NCBI RefSeq assembly: GCF_017599385.1
Contig: NZ_JAGFPK010000001.1
Coordinates: 1,877,621 to 1,941,620 of the forward strand
From: Ciceribacter sp. L1K22
GTDB taxonomy: Bacteria; Pseudomonadota; Alphaproteobacteria; Rhizobiales; Rhizobiaceae
Direction of reading: 5' to 3'
Length of the DNA: 64,000 nucleotides
Under the pieces are notes generated by a model, which was not told the origin of the DNA, made no database searches, and saw nothing but the letters and a program-made list of their open reading frames with translations. The position numbers were made by a program, and so were the translations under genes. Of this stretch, positions 1 through 9,001 are shown piece after piece; the stretch's first letter is position 1, and each line of letters starts with the position of its first letter.

Positions 1-202
1 CACGGACTTCGTCTCCCAAGTCATCGCCACCTCCCAGAATCAATCCGGAAAGTGTCAGGCATGTCTATGAACACCTGTCAGCTATGTATCAGGGCCGAAC
101 ATCGAGCCCGAGGATGACGGAGTGTGTGGTGGGCGTTGGTGCCCGAAGAGAGGTTACCGGATTTCAGCATTGCTTGGGGCACCGTCGTACCCCCTTCCGG
201 TC

Positions 203-237
203 GTCATCCTCGTCCTCGGGTTCAACCCGAGGATGAC
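203..237. repeat. Palindromic intergenic repeat
   Basis: The arms cctcgggtt and aacccgagg face each other around 214-232, and the flanking bases (gtcatcct on the left, ggatgac on the right) extend the symmetry. A second copy of the half-motif cccgaggatgac lies near 106-118. Repeats of this look are common between genes in rhizobia. Naming the exact family would need a genome-wide search. Confidence 0.55.
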
Positions 238-531
238 CCGAGGATCCAAAGCCAAGCCCGCGAGACGCACCAACAGGGGCCAAAGCAAAAGAGGGGTTTG
301 GTGAGGGGTGTGCCACGGGAACTGTGCCCCTCTCCAGGAAAATCTGAAGTTTAGGCGGCTTGCGCTGACCTCAAGCCTTCGATTTCCCGTCCTCCCCCGC
401 AAGAGGGGAGACGGGGCGGCTACCGCCGGTGGCCAGCCTCGTGCTTCGAGGCGCCGTCGGCGCGCCTCGGCATGAGGCTGGAGGGAGGTGTGGCCATCGC
501 AACGTCGCCGCCCCTCATCCGGCTGCCGCCA

Positions 532-556
532 CCTTCTCCCCGCTGCGGGGAGAAGG
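532..556. repeat. RIME-like palindrome
   Basis: A near-perfect hairpin of the form ccttctcccc - gct - gcggggagaagg follows the words cctcatccggctgccgcca. This combination resembles the palindromes of RIME-type intergenic elements described in rhizobia. A related imperfect hairpin (cctcccccgc / gaggggagacgg) lies at about 391-414. Family assignment is from memory of the motif, not from an alignment. Confidence 0.5.
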
Positions 557-710
557 CAGGTGGAGCGCCGGCCTTGCCACATCCTCCTTCTCTCCGTTTG
601 CAGGGAGACTATCCCGGCAGGGGGGGGCAGCGGCCGACATCCCCCCGGAACTCTTCCCCACCCCCGGTGTTACCCTCCCGAACAATCCCCAACAGCAAAG
701 GAGAACGACA

Positions 711-1142
711 ATGGCGATCGAGAAATTCGGATCGGCGAAGTGGAGTGGCGGACTGAAGGACGGCAAGGGGGCGATTTCGACGGAGAGCGGGGCGCTGAAG
801 GAGCATCCTTACGGCTTCAAGACCCGCTTCGAGGGCGTGGCCGGGTCCAATCCGGAGGAGCTGATCGGCGCGGCGCACGCGGCCTGCTTTACGATGGCGC
901 TGTCGAAGGCGTTGGGCGATGCCGGATTTACGGCGGAAAGCCTGGAGACGAAGGCCAAGGTGACGCTGTCGCAGACCGATGGCGGCTTCGAGATCAGCGG
1001 CATCGCGCTGTCTTTGACCGGCTCGGTACCTGGCACCGACGAGGCGACGTTCAAGCGGATCGCCGAGGAGGCCAAGGTCGGCTGCCCGGTGTCCAAGGCG
1101 CTGAAGGCGGTGCCGATCACGCTGGAAACCACGTTCCGCTAA
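711..1142 (+). CDS. osmC: OsmC family peroxiredoxin
   Basis: This 143-residue protein has the same length as Escherichia coli OsmC and follows it closely along its length. OsmC reduces organic hydroperoxides in the cytoplasm using two redox cysteines. Both are in their usual places: Cys59 in AAHAACF and Cys125 in VGCPVSK. The early ESGAL...PYGF..RFEG and NPEELIGAAHAAC motifs are typical of OsmC rather than of Ohr. The start at 711 is set by a good ribosome binding site (aaaggaga, 698-705); the frame is open further upstream but without support. It stands alone and is followed by a strong hairpin at 1157-1183. Confidence 0.93.
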   Translation: MAIEKFGSAKWSGGLKDGKGAISTESGALKEHPYGFKTRFEGVAGSNPEELIGAAHAACFTMALSKALGDAGFTAESLETKAKVTLSQTDGGFEISGIALSLTGSVPGTDEATFKRIAEEAKVGCPVSKALKAVPITLETTFR

Positions 1143-1156
1143 AGGCTCACCCCTTC

Positions 1157-1183
1157 GTGATGCGCGATTTCGTCGCGCATCAC
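1157..1183 (+). terminator. Hairpin downstream of osmC
   Basis: A perfect 11-bp stem (gtgatgcgcga / tcgcgcatcac) with a 5-base loop lies 15 bases after the osmC stop. No T-run follows, so it may stabilise the 3' end or act with Rho rather than being a classical intrinsic terminator. Confidence 0.45.
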
Positions 1184-1361
1184 GCTCAAGGCCCTCCGGG
1201 TTAACGAAGTCTTTATTGAATCGTGAAAGTTAGAGGGAACCTGCAGGTGGTGCGGGCTCGCCGGAATGGCGAGGGGCTGGGAGACGACGGCCCGAACCGC
1301 CGCGTGGTGTCAAACGAGTCATGCCCGCTTCGGACAAGCGGGTACAGTATGGAGTAAGCTC

Positions 1362-1991
1362 ATGACCCTGAAGCGCGTTTCCCTGGCGCTTGCCGCCGCA
1401 ATGGCATCCACCTCCGCTTTTGCGGCAGATCTCACCTATTCCGATCCGGCGCCGGCCTATGAAGAGCCGGCCGCGGCATCCTCCGGCGGCTTCGCCGGCG
1501 CCTATGCCGGCGTGCATGCCGGCATGTCGGGCGAACAGATCAACCCGTTTTCCGGCGAGAAGGAATTCACCGGCGGTATCCATGGCGGCTACAATGCCGA
1601 AATGGGCGGCGCCATCGTCGGCGGCGAACTGGAATACACCCACCTGAGCGACACCGAAGTGGACGTTCCAGGCGGCGAGCTGAAGGAACGCCACCGCATG
1701 GCGCTGAAGGCCAAGGCCGGTATGCCCATGGGCGAAACCCTGATTTACGGCACCGCCGGCGCGACCATGACCAGCATTCGCGACACCACGACCGCCGAGG
1801 GTCCGGACGGCTGGAAGCCCGGCTACCTGCTCGGCGTCGGCGTCGAGCAGAACCTCAACGCCAACATCTCCGCCAAGGTCGAGTACAACTATGTGCGCAC
1901 GCCTGATGTGCGCAGCTTCGACGGCGCCTCGACCTCGACCACCAATCTCAGCGACCACACGATCAAGGGCGGCCTGAACTACAAGTTCTGA
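1362..1991 (+). CDS. Outer membrane beta-barrel protein, Omp25/RopB type
   Basis: The 209-residue product starts with a signal peptide (MTLKRVSLALAAAMASTSAFA, cut before ADLTY). A short acidic and proline-rich linker follows, then a beta-barrel with alternating strands ending in a terminal phenylalanine (GGLNYKF), the signature needed for outer-membrane insertion. The motifs GGFAGAYAGVHAG, GGIHGGYN and YLLGVGVEQNLNANISAKVEYNY are characteristic of the small porin-like Omp25/Omp31/RopB family of Hyphomicrobiales. These proteins are abundant structural components of the outer membrane. The start is supported by ggagtaag at 1351-1358. A clear terminator follows at 2015-2048, so the gene is monocistronic. 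Confidence 0.88.
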   Translation: MTLKRVSLALAAAMASTSAFAADLTYSDPAPAYEEPAAASSGGFAGAYAGVHAGMSGEQINPFSGEKEFTGGIHGGYNAEMGGAIVGGELEYTHLSDTEVDVPGGELKERHRMALKAKAGMPMGETLIYGTAGATMTSIRDTTTAEGPDGWKPGYLLGVGVEQNLNANISAKVEYNYVRTPDVRSFDGASTSTTNLSDHTIKGGLNYKF

Positions 1992-2014
1992 TCGCCCTAC
2001 GATCGACACTACGG

Positions 2015-2048
2015 AACCGGCATCGGCGCGCGTCGATGCCGGTTTTTT
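2015..2048 (+). terminator. Rho-independent terminator of the outer-membrane protein gene
   Basis: The stem ccggcatcg / cgatgccgg (2017-2025 and 2034-2042) is followed by six T residues, a classical intrinsic terminator 24 bases after the stop codon. Confidence 0.85.
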
Positions 2049-2159
2049 GATTTTCTCCGGCGCGGTCGGTACCGGCCGGGCGGTCGCAGCCGTTGCATTC
2101 GCGGCCGCCGCACCTACATTCGGGCGATGATCACCGATTCCCACAGGAAGGCCGCCTGA

Positions 2160-2633
2160 ATGGCCTGGGCCCTTGCCGCCGCTGTCCTCATCGTCCTGAT
2201 CCTTGCGCTGCTCAGCCGCCGCGCCGCCGCGATCGTGATTGCCGTGGCGCTGGTCGTCGGCGGTGTGGTCTGGCTGGTGACCGACCGCCAGGACGAGGAG
2301 CGGGCGGCCGAGATGAGCGCGGTCACGGCCCGCGCCGACATCAATCCCGGCATCTGCGCCGACCCGGCCCGGCCGGTGCTTGTCGCCTTCACCAATGCCG
2401 CCGACCGGCCGGTCCTGAAGCTTTCCTTCGACCTGACGGCGAGGCTGCGGGGTCATTCGACGCTCGCCTACCGCGCCTTCCTGCGCTCCGACCGGATCAT
2501 CGCACCGGGCGAAACCGTCACCACCTGCCAGGCGACGCTGACCCGCGGATTTACCGGCCCGACGCCCGAAAGCACCGATCTCGCGGACTACGAGTGGATG
2601 GCGGCGGTGACGCTGGTGGAGTTTGGCCGCTGA
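2160..2633 (+). CDS. Unknown small membrane-anchored protein
   Basis: I do not recognise a family. The 157-residue product has two hydrophobic segments near the N-terminus (about residues 3-19 and 23-41, the second rich in V, A and G). A soluble domain of about 110 residues follows, containing two cysteines (in GICADP and TTCQATL) that could form a disulfide outside the cytoplasm. The soluble part looks beta-rich. The start is supported by aggaag at 2144-2149. It ends 10 bases before the stop of the convergent gene at 2644. Confidence 0.65.
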   Translation: MAWALAAAVLIVLILALLSRRAAAIVIAVALVVGGVVWLVTDRQDEERAAEMSAVTARADINPGICADPARPVLVAFTNAADRPVLKLSFDLTARLRGHSTLAYRAFLRSDRIIAPGETVTTCQATLTRGFTGPTPESTDLADYEWMAAVTLVEFGR

Positions 2634-2643
2634 GGCTGCGGCC

Positions 2644-3471
2644 CTAATTCCACTTCGCCGCCCAGGCGCGGATTTCGGCTTTCGCCTTCTCCGGCCAGGT
2701 CTTGACCGGCGGGTTGACGCGGATCTTCTGACCCGACGGCTTCCAGGCCAGATAGACCGTGCGGGAGGGGATATCGGCGATCACGAGCGCCTCCTGGTCC
2801 ATGCACATATGGCGCGAGCAGGCGGTTCCGACGAAATAATCGCCCTTGAACGCGCCCGATCCGACGCCCATCAGGATATCGTTGACGAGCCTCTGGTCGT
2901 CGCCGGCAAGCCGGGCGATCTCGCCCCCGATGTCCGCATAGTCGAACAGGTCGCCGGGATGCGTGGCGGTGCGGTCGCGAAGCTCGGCCCAGCCTTTCGC
3001 GGCATCCGGCTGAAAGGCGACGGCGTCGAGAGATTTGAGCCCGCCCTCGGCCGTCCAAGACCATCGCTCGCCGGGTTCGTTGGGCGTCGAGCGGGTCGAA
3101 AAGACCAGGCTGTCGCCGTCTTCCTCCATCGACACGCTGACGCAGCTGTCGATCGGGCCGTCGATGCGCGGCGCCGCACCGTCGGGGAAGGAGAGCACGA
3201 AGGGCGCGCCATCGCAGGCATTGCCGCCGGCGGATGCCGAGCCCAGCACCACCGGCACGCCGCCGACCAGGCGGACCTCATCGACGAAGAGATAGTAGTC
3301 CTTCAGCACCGACCGCCCGTCGATCTCCAGGCTCTCCTCGTCGCCCGCCTTCACGATCGCCACCGCGTGCCCGAACAGCGTCATCTGGAACTCGGTGGCG
3401 GCGGCAAGCGGGGCTGCGGCCACGATGGCGGCAAGGGCGAGGGCGGCGAGGGCGGGCAGGCGCGATGTCAT
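2644..3471 (-). CDS. Unknown secreted protein
   Basis: This 275-residue protein begins with a typical Sec signal peptide (MTSRLPALAALALAAIVAAAPLAAA) and is predicted to be periplasmic. The mature part has cysteines in GGNACDG, IDSCVSVS and GTACSRHMC, several of which could pair. Segments such as VGVGSGAFKGDYFVGTACSRH and YLAWKPSGQKIRVNPP resemble conserved hypothetical proteins of Rhizobiaceae, but I cannot assign a function. It is convergent with the gene at 2160 and reads away from the HTH gene upstream. Confidence 0.7.
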   Translation of the reverse strand: MTSRLPALAALALAAIVAAAPLAAATEFQMTLFGHAVAIVKAGDEESLEIDGRSVLKDYYLFVDEVRLVGGVPVVLGSASAGGNACDGAPFVLSFPDGAAPRIDGPIDSCVSVSMEEDGDSLVFSTRSTPNEPGERWSWTAEGGLKSLDAVAFQPDAAKGWAELRDRTATHPGDLFDYADIGGEIARLAGDDQRLVNDILMGVGSGAFKGDYFVGTACSRHMCMDQEALVIADIPSRTVYLAWKPSGQKIRVNPPVKTWPEKAKAEIRAWAAKWN

Positions 3472-3552
3472 CAGGTCAGGTCTCCTCCGGTGTGTCCGGT
3501 GCTTTTATGGCGGCGGCGCGGAGGGGTTGGCAAGGGTGGGGGTGGGCTTGCC

Positions 3553-3888
3553 TCAGGCAACGCCTTTCGACAACGCTCGTGCGGTGCCGGCGGGATCGAC
3601 GGCGATGACCTTGAGATAGGCCCGCGCCGGGGCGTCGGGTTCGCTGCGGCCCTGTTCCCAGTCGCGCAGCGTGCCGAGCGGGATCCGGTAGCGGACGGAA
3701 AATTCCTCCTGCGTGAGGCGGAGCGCCCGGCGGATGACTTTCACCTGCGGCATTCTGCGAGCGGCGCGCAATTGCTCTTTCGTCATCGGCGGATTGTCCG
3801 GATCGGCGAGCGCGTTGGCCTCGGCTTCCTCGTCGGTCATGGCGCCGAGGTAGGCCCAGTCGGTTCCGGGGGACTTGGCGTTGTGCAT
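3553..3888 (-). CDS. Orphan HTH (XRE) regulator, antitoxin-like
   Basis: The 111-residue product has a C-terminal Cro/C1-type helix-turn-helix (IRRALRLTQEEFSVRYRI, then TLRDWEQGR). An acidic N-terminal part (DEEAEANALADPDNPPMTKEQLRAA) resembles the antitoxins that partner BrnT-like or RelE-like toxins in alphaproteobacteria. No toxin gene is adjacent: the next gene upstream is the DUF4062 gene. I chose the ATG at 3888 because ggag lies seven bases ahead of it. An ATG at 3894 or 3939 would extend the protein slightly. It may therefore be an orphan antitoxin or a plain regulator. Confidence 0.75.
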   Translation of the reverse strand: MHNAKSPGTDWAYLGAMTDEEAEANALADPDNPPMTKEQLRAARRMPQVKVIRRALRLTQEEFSVRYRIPLGTLRDWEQGRSEPDAPARAYLKVIAVDPAGTARALSKGVA

Positions 3889-3952
3889 TGTCATGCTCCG
3901 GGGTCCGTACGTGTCGCATTCACTCAGTCTTGATCGCAAAATGCTTTAACGG

Positions 3953-4915
3953 TCAGGCTTTTACAGCAATTCGGGATAAATATTCTTTCAATCCAACTTC
4001 CGTTAAAACATATCCAGATTTTCCATCGATATCTTTAAATTCAATTATTCCGAGTATCTCGAATTGAGCAATAATTTCTCTCACATATCGGTAGTCGAAT
4101 CTGATATTTACGCAGGAAGATATCTCAAGTATGAGCGACTCTAAGTCGTTTTTGCTGTTTATCGGATGAAAAGATCGATATCTATGACCTAGTCTCTTGA
4201 GGATGTCCCCAAATTTCACCGAAATCGACATCGGTTTGTAGTCATATCCAGCGTAACGTTGCCCTGAAAAATCAATGGTGAAATCGTCCTCTAAGCCCGC
4301 AAGCCCCTCGGTTGGTATTTTGGGTGGGACCGAAGAAGACGTGATTTTCAATCTTTCATTTTCTTCCCGAAGTTTGTTTATCGTGAGGAGTATCTCTTCC
4401 GATGCTGCGTTGTCTCCTCGTATCCAGCCAGGTTGAGGGTATCTTTTTATTGCATGTGTAAGTGTGAGAATTACTTCCGATGCTAGCTGGTCACCATTTG
4501 TCCAGAATTTGGCGAGTCGTCCCGCGTTGAGCACTTTCTCGCGGAATTCCTGCAGCTTGGCCCTCAACGCAGGATCGTTGTCCAGCCTAGATACCGTTAG
4601 CTGAGATATATCCTTTATAACAAAGCTCAAGACTGGTTTTCCTGTCGATACAGCGTAATCGTATTCCTTTTCTGTATAGGAAATTCCATCCGGAGAAACG
4701 GACCCATACCGTCCCGCAAGAATTAATATGTAGTAGTCGGATTCATCAATTATAGTTTTTATAAAATCGAAAGTTTCTTCATCTGATGCTGGGAAAAACT
4801 CCATGCCGGAGGGAATGCAGTCCATTCCCAGCATTGCCATCATGACTCTTCGACGCTCATCTTCTAGATCAGAGAACGTGGAACTTAAGAATATCTGGTA
4901 TCGCTTTTTTTGCAC
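3953..4915 (-). CDS. DUF4062 domain protein, AT-rich and likely acquired
   Basis: The N-terminal half (about residues 3-110) carries the DUF4062 pattern: KKRYQIFLSSTFSDLEDER, GMDCIPSGMEFFPASDEETF, DYYILILAGRYGS and GISYTEKEYDYA. This alpha/beta domain is found in stand-alone proteins and as the front end of larger NTPases, and its biochemical role is not established. A short coiled coil follows (INKLREENERLK, about 175-190). A C-terminal region (residues 200-320) with a winged-helix look contains KFGDILKRLGHRYRS and FEILGIIEF. Base composition is clearly more AT-rich than all neighbours. The start is uncertain: GTG at 4915 gives the usual family N-terminus, TTG at 4927 adds four residues. It begins immediately after the nrdJ terminator hairpin. 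Confidence 0.85.
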   Translation of the reverse strand: MQKKRYQIFLSSTFSDLEDERRRVMMAMLGMDCIPSGMEFFPASDEETFDFIKTIIDESDYYILILAGRYGSVSPDGISYTEKEYDYAVSTGKPVLSFVIKDISQLTVSRLDNDPALRAKLQEFREKVLNAGRLAKFWTNGDQLASEVILTLTHAIKRYPQPGWIRGDNAASEEILLTINKLREENERLKITSSSVPPKIPTEGLAGLEDDFTIDFSGQRYAGYDYKPMSISVKFGDILKRLGHRYRSFHPINSKNDLESLILEISSCVNIRFDYRYVREIIAQFEILGIIEFKDIDGKSGYVLTEVGLKEYLSRIAVKA

Positions 4916-4929
4916 GATCTCGCCCAATG

Positions 4930-4961
4930 AAAAACTGCGGCGAATTCACTCGCCGCAGTTT
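4930..4961 (-). terminator. Terminator of nrdJ
   Basis: A perfect 12-bp stem (4932-4943 with 4950-4961, arm sequence aaactgcggcga) and a 6-base loop are followed on the minus strand by a short T-run. It lies 57 bases after the nrdJ stop and only some 15 bases before the start of the DUF4062 gene. Confidence 0.8.
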
Positions 4962-5017
4962 ATCTTAACTGATTTAGCGCGAGCGGAAACGCAAATTTCC
5001 ACTTTACCCTGTAATGA

Positions 5018-8000
5018 TCAGCTGCACCCGCTGGTCGCCCCGCAGGTATCGCACTTCTCGCAGGTGCCGTTGCGCACCATCGTGAAGTTCTGGCATTCCG
5101 AGCACATGTTGCCGGTATAGCCCTGAGCAATGGAGCGCATGCGGCGGTCGGCTTCGACCTTTTTGGCGTCCGACTTGGCGGCGGCGGCGTCGGCTGCGGC
5201 CTTGTCGGAGAACAGGTCCGGGCTTTCGGCGGCCTCGGCCAGTTCCTCGGCATATTCCTCGACGAGCGCGGCAGCGCGTTCCTCGTAGTCGCGCTTGAAG
5301 GAGACGACTTCGGAGGTGGCGACGGCCATGGCCGGTTCCATCTTTCGCGCGGTATTGCCGGCGATCGCGGTGACCGTGGCGCCGCCCGACGCCTTGGCGG
5401 GCGCGGCCGTTGCGGCACCCTTCGGTTCCGCGCCGGAGGCCGCCGTGTTATGGCCGGAGACCAGAACCGGCTTGTAGCCGCGGGTCAGGCCCTTGGACAC
5501 GGCATCCGCCTTGCCTTCCTTCATGCCCTTGCCGAGCGCCGTATTGCCGAAGTCGGAGGTGTCGACATGGGCAAGGTCGTGGCGGCCGAGATAGGAGATC
5601 GCGAGTTCCCGGAAGACGTAATCGAGGATCGATGTCGCGTTCTTGATCGCGTCATTGCCCTGGACCATGCCGGCCGGCTCGAACTTGGTGAAGGTGAAGG
5701 CGTCGACATATTCCTCGAGCGGCACGCCATATTGCAGGCCGAGCGACACGGAGATGGCGAAGTTGTTGATCAGCGCGCGCAGCGCCGAGCCTTCCTTGTT
5801 CATGTCGAGGAAGATCTCGCCAAGCCGGCCGTCGTCGTATTCGCCGGTGCGCAGGAAGATGGTGTGGCCGCCGATCTTGGCCTTCTGGGTATAACCCTTG
5901 CGCCGGGTCGGCAGCTTTTCCTGTTCGCGCACCAGACGCTCGACGATCCGCTCGACGATCTTCTCGGTGACGATCACGGCCTGTGCCGCTGCCGGCGCCT
6001 GCAGCAATTCCTCCAGCGCATCGTCGTCCTCGTCGTCCTCGACCAGCGAGGCGTTGAGCGGCTGCGAGAGCTTGGAGCCGTCGCGGTAGAGCGCGTTGGC
6101 CTTCAGCGCCAGCTTCCACGAGAGCATGTAGGCCGCGCCGCAATCCTCGACGGTTGCCTCGTTCGGCATGTTGATCGTCTTGGAGATCGCACCCGAGATG
6201 AACGGCTGGGCGGCCGCCATCATGCGGATGTGGCTTTCGACCGAGAGGTACCGCTTGCCGATCTTGCCGCACGGATTGGCGCAGTCGAACACCGGCAGGT
6301 GCTCGGGCTTCAGGAAGGGTGCGCCTTCGAGTGTCATCGCGCCGCAGACGTGGATGTTGGCGGCCTCGATGTCCTTCTTCGAGAAGCCGAGGTGGTCGAG
6401 CAGGTTGAAGCTCATGTCTGACAGTTGCTCGTCGGAGACCTTGAGGGTGTCCTTCAGGAAGTCGGCGCCGAGCGTCCACTGGTTGAACACGAACTTGATG
6501 TCGAAGGCGGCCTTCAGCGCGCCGTTGACGGCGGCGATCTTCTCGTCGGTGAAGCCCTTGGCCTTCAGCGTGGTCGGGTTGATGCCGGGCGCCTGGTTGA
6601 GGTTGCCGTGGCCGACGGCATAGGCGTCGATCTCGGCGATCTGGGATTCCGAGTAGCCGAGGGTGCGCAGCGCTTCCGGAACGGCCGCGTTGATGATCTT
6701 GAAGTAGCCGCCGCCGGCAAGCTTCTTGAACTTGACGAGCGCGAAGTCGGGCTCGATGCCGGTCGTGTCGCAGTCCATCACGAGGCCGATCGTGCCCGTT
6801 GGGGCGATGACCGAGACCTGCGCATTGCGGTAGCCGTGCTTCTCGCCGAGCTCCAGCGCCTTGTCCCAGGCCTTGACGGCGTGGTCGACGAGGGCCGGAT
6901 CGCTGCATTCGGCATGGACGAGCGGCACCGGATTGACCGACAGGCCCTCATAACCATCCGACAGGCCATGGGCGGCGCGGCGGTGGTTGCGGATGACGCG
7001 CAGCATGTTGTCGCGGTTCGGCTTGTAGCCCGGGAAGGGGCCGAGCTCGGAGGCGATCTCCGCCGAGGTCGCATAGGAGACGCCGGTCATGATGGCGGTC
7101 AGCGCGCCGCAGATGGCGCGGCCCTCGGCCGAGTCGTAAGGGATGCCCGAGGACATCAGGAGGCCGCCGATGTTCGCATAGCCGAGGCCGAGCGTGCGGT
7201 ATTCATAGGAGAGCTCTGCGATCTGACGCGACGGGAACTGCGCCATCATGACCGAGATTTCGAGCACGACGGTCCACAGACGCACGGCATGTTCGTAGTC
7301 GGCGACGTTGATCTTCTTCGTCGCGGCGTCCTTGAACTGCAACAGGTTGAGCGAGGCGAGGTTGCAGGCCGTGTCGTCGAGGAACATGTATTCCGAGCAC
7401 GGATTCGACGCGCGGATCGGACCGGCGGCCGGCGAGGTGTGCCAGTCGTTCATCGTCGTGTTGAAGTGGATGCCGGGATCGGCCGAGGCCCAGGCTGCGT
7501 AGGAAATCTTGTCCCAGAGATCGCGGGCCTTCAGCGTCTTCATCACGCGGCCGTCCTTGCGGGCGGTCAGGTTCCAGTCGCCATCGTTCTCGACGGCGCG
7601 CAGGAAGTCGTCCTTCAGCGAGACGGAGTTGTTGGAGTTCTGGCCCGAGACCGTGAGATAGGCTTCCGAATCCCAGTCGGTGTCGTAGGTCTTGAACTCG
7701 ATGTCCTTGTAACCCTGCTGGGCGAACTGGATGACGCGCTTGACGTAGTTTTCCGGAACCTGGTCCTTCTTGGCGGCGCGGATCTCGCGCTTGAGCGCCG
7801 GGTTCTGGTTCGGGTCGAAGCAGGCGCCGTTGTCCGCCTCGCAGTTGACGCAGGCCTTCATGATCGCCTTCAGATGCTTGGCGACGATCTTCGAGCCGGT
7901 GACGAGAGCCGCGACCTTCTGCTCTTCCTTGACCTTCCAGTTGATGTATTCCTCGATATCCGGATGGTCAATATCGACCACGACCATCTTGGCCGCACGG

Positions 8001-8824
8001 CGCGTGGTGCCGCCCGACTTGATGGCGCCCGCCGCGCGGTCGCCGATCTTCAGGAAGGACATGAGGCCGGACGAGCGACCGCCGCCCGACAGCTTTTCGC
8101 CTTCGCCGCGCAGATAGGAGAAGTTGGAGCCGGTGCCGGAGCCGTACTTGAAGAGGCGCGCCTCACGCACCCACAGATCCATGATGCCGCCCTCGTTGAC
8201 GAGGTCGTCCTCGACGGACTGGATGAAGCAGGCATGCGGCTGCGGATGCTCGTAGGCCGACTTCGACTTGACGAGCTTGCCGGTGAAGGGATCGACGTAG
8301 AAATGGCCCTGGCCGGGACCGTCGATGCCATAGGCCCAGTGCAGGCCGGTGTTGAACCACTGCGGGCTGTTCGGAGCGACGCGCTGCGTGGCGAGCATGT
8401 AGGCAAGCTCGTCCTTGAAGGCGAGGGCGTCTTCTTCCGAGGAGAAGTACTTGCCCTTCCAGCCCCAGTAGGTCCAGGTGCCGGCGAGACGGTCGAACAC
8501 CTGGCGCGCATCGGTTTCGGAGCCAAAGCGTTCGCCTTCGGGGAGAGCCGCGAGCGCCTTTTCATCGGGGACGGAGCGCCACAGGAAGGACGGAACGTCG
8601 TTTTCCTCGACCTTCTTCAGGACGGCGGGAACGCCGGCCTTGCGGAAATACTTCTGCGCCAGAACGTCGGTCGCGACCTGGGAGAACTGGGCGGGCACAT
8701 CGATATCCGCCAGCCGGAAGACGATCGAGCCGTCCGGGTTCTTGATCTCGCTCACCGCCTTGCGGAATTCGATCTCCGCGTAGGGCGACTGGCCGGTCTT
8801 CGTAAAACGACGTTCTATGCGCAT
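5018..8824 (-). CDS. nrdJ: Adenosylcobalamin-dependent (class II) ribonucleotide reductase
   Basis: This 1268-residue enzyme makes deoxyribonucleotides from ribonucleotides using a B12 radical, so it works with or without oxygen. The catalytic core covers about residues 150-890, with [40 protein letters not shown] and [16 protein letters not shown] in the expected order. A TSCPD domain follows (about 970-1090, [19 protein letters not shown]). The C-terminus has six cysteines, C1241, C1244, C1255, C1258, C1261 and C1267, forming the zinc-ribbon/thiol tail typical of the long alphaproteobacterial NrdJ. No nrdAB or nrdEF is nearby. Two NrdR boxes upstream suggest repression by NrdR, and the transcript ends at the hairpin at 4930-4961. 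Confidence 0.97.
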   Translation of the reverse strand: MRIERRFTKTGQSPYAEIEFRKAVSEIKNPDGSIVFRLADIDVPAQFSQVATDVLAQKYFRKAGVPAVLKKVEENDVPSFLWRSVPDEKALAALPEGERFGSETDARQVFDRLAGTWTYWGWKGKYFSSEEDALAFKDELAYMLATQRVAPNSPQWFNTGLHWAYGIDGPGQGHFYVDPFTGKLVKSKSAYEHPQPHACFIQSVEDDLVNEGGIMDLWVREARLFKYGSGTGSNFSYLRGEGEKLSGGGRSSGLMSFLKIGDRAAGAIKSGGTTRRAAKMVVVDIDHPDIEEYINWKVKEEQKVAALVTGSKIVAKHLKAIMKACVNCEADNGACFDPNQNPALKREIRAAKKDQVPENYVKRVIQFAQQGYKDIEFKTYDTDWDSEAYLTVSGQNSNNSVSLKDDFLRAVENDGDWNLTARKDGRVMKTLKARDLWDKISYAAWASADPGIHFNTTMNDWHTSPAAGPIRASNPCSEYMFLDDTACNLASLNLLQFKDAATKKINVADYEHAVRLWTVVLEISVMMAQFPSRQIAELSYEYRTLGLGYANIGGLLMSSGIPYDSAEGRAICGALTAIMTGVSYATSAEIASELGPFPGYKPNRDNMLRVIRNHRRAAHGLSDGYEGLSVNPVPLVHAECSDPALVDHAVKAWDKALELGEKHGYRNAQVSVIAPTGTIGLVMDCDTTGIEPDFALVKFKKLAGGGYFKIINAAVPEALRTLGYSESQIAEIDAYAVGHGNLNQAPGINPTTLKAKGFTDEKIAAVNGALKAAFDIKFVFNQWTLGADFLKDTLKVSDEQLSDMSFNLLDHLGFSKKDIEAANIHVCGAMTLEGAPFLKPEHLPVFDCANPCGKIGKRYLSVESHIRMMAAAQPFISGAISKTINMPNEATVEDCGAAYMLSWKLALKANALYRDGSKLSQPLNASLVEDDEDDDALEELLQAPAAAQAVIVTEKIVERIVERLVREQEKLPTRRKGYTQKAKIGGHTIFLRTGEYDDGRLGEIFLDMNKEGSALRALINNFAISVSLGLQYGVPLEEYVDAFTFTKFEPAGMVQGNDAIKNATSILDYVFRELAISYLGRHDLAHVDTSDFGNTALGKGMKEGKADAVSKGLTRGYKPVLVSGHNTAASGAEPKGAATAAPAKASGGATVTAIAGNTARKMEPAMAVATSEVVSFKRDYEERAAALVEEYAEELAEAAESPDLFSDKAAADAAAAKSDAKKVEADRRMRSIAQGYTGNMCSECQNFTMVRNGTCEKCDTCGATSGCS

Positions 8825-8952
8825 CTGGCTCTTGTCCCTTGTGCAAGTTCCGCGCCCGTCAAAGGCGCATTATATCCCCGTCCGGCCTCGTTTGTAAAAC
8901 GCAAGCCGGGCTCCGAACGCTCTAAATCAGGTGATTCATCCGCGAATGCGTC

Positions 8953-9001
8953 AACCTGTATCTTGTGGTGATTATGGCTGCAAGCCTACTATATATAGTG
9001 T
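8953..9001 (-). promoter_or_regulatory. Tandem NrdR boxes upstream of nrdJ
   Basis: The segment 8986-9001 contains CTATATATAGTGT, matching the NrdR consensus acaCwAtATaTwGtgt at 14 of 16 positions. A weaker copy (8953-8968, aacctgtatcttgtgg, 11 of 16) lies 33 bases away, about three helical turns, the arrangement known for NrdR pairs. They sit 130-180 bases before the nrdJ start. NrdR is an ATP/dATP-sensing repressor of ribonucleotide reductase genes. Confidence 0.7.

Larger units (their letters stand above)
1..710. other. Non-coding stretch rich in palindromes
   Basis: I see no convincing gene here: open frames on both strands are short, overlap one another and lack ribosome binding sites or recognisable protein. 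The stretch holds several inverted repeats, listed separately, which suggests an accumulation of small intergenic repeat elements upstream of osmC. A promoter for osmC is expected close to 660-700 but I cannot point to clear -35/-10 boxes. Confidence 0.6.

Noticed and set aside
6425-8971. Very long open frame (about 848 codons) on the plus strand opposite nrdJ
   Set aside because: It is the antisense shadow of a GC-rich gene: no family resemblance, extreme composition, and nrdJ on the other strand is certain.
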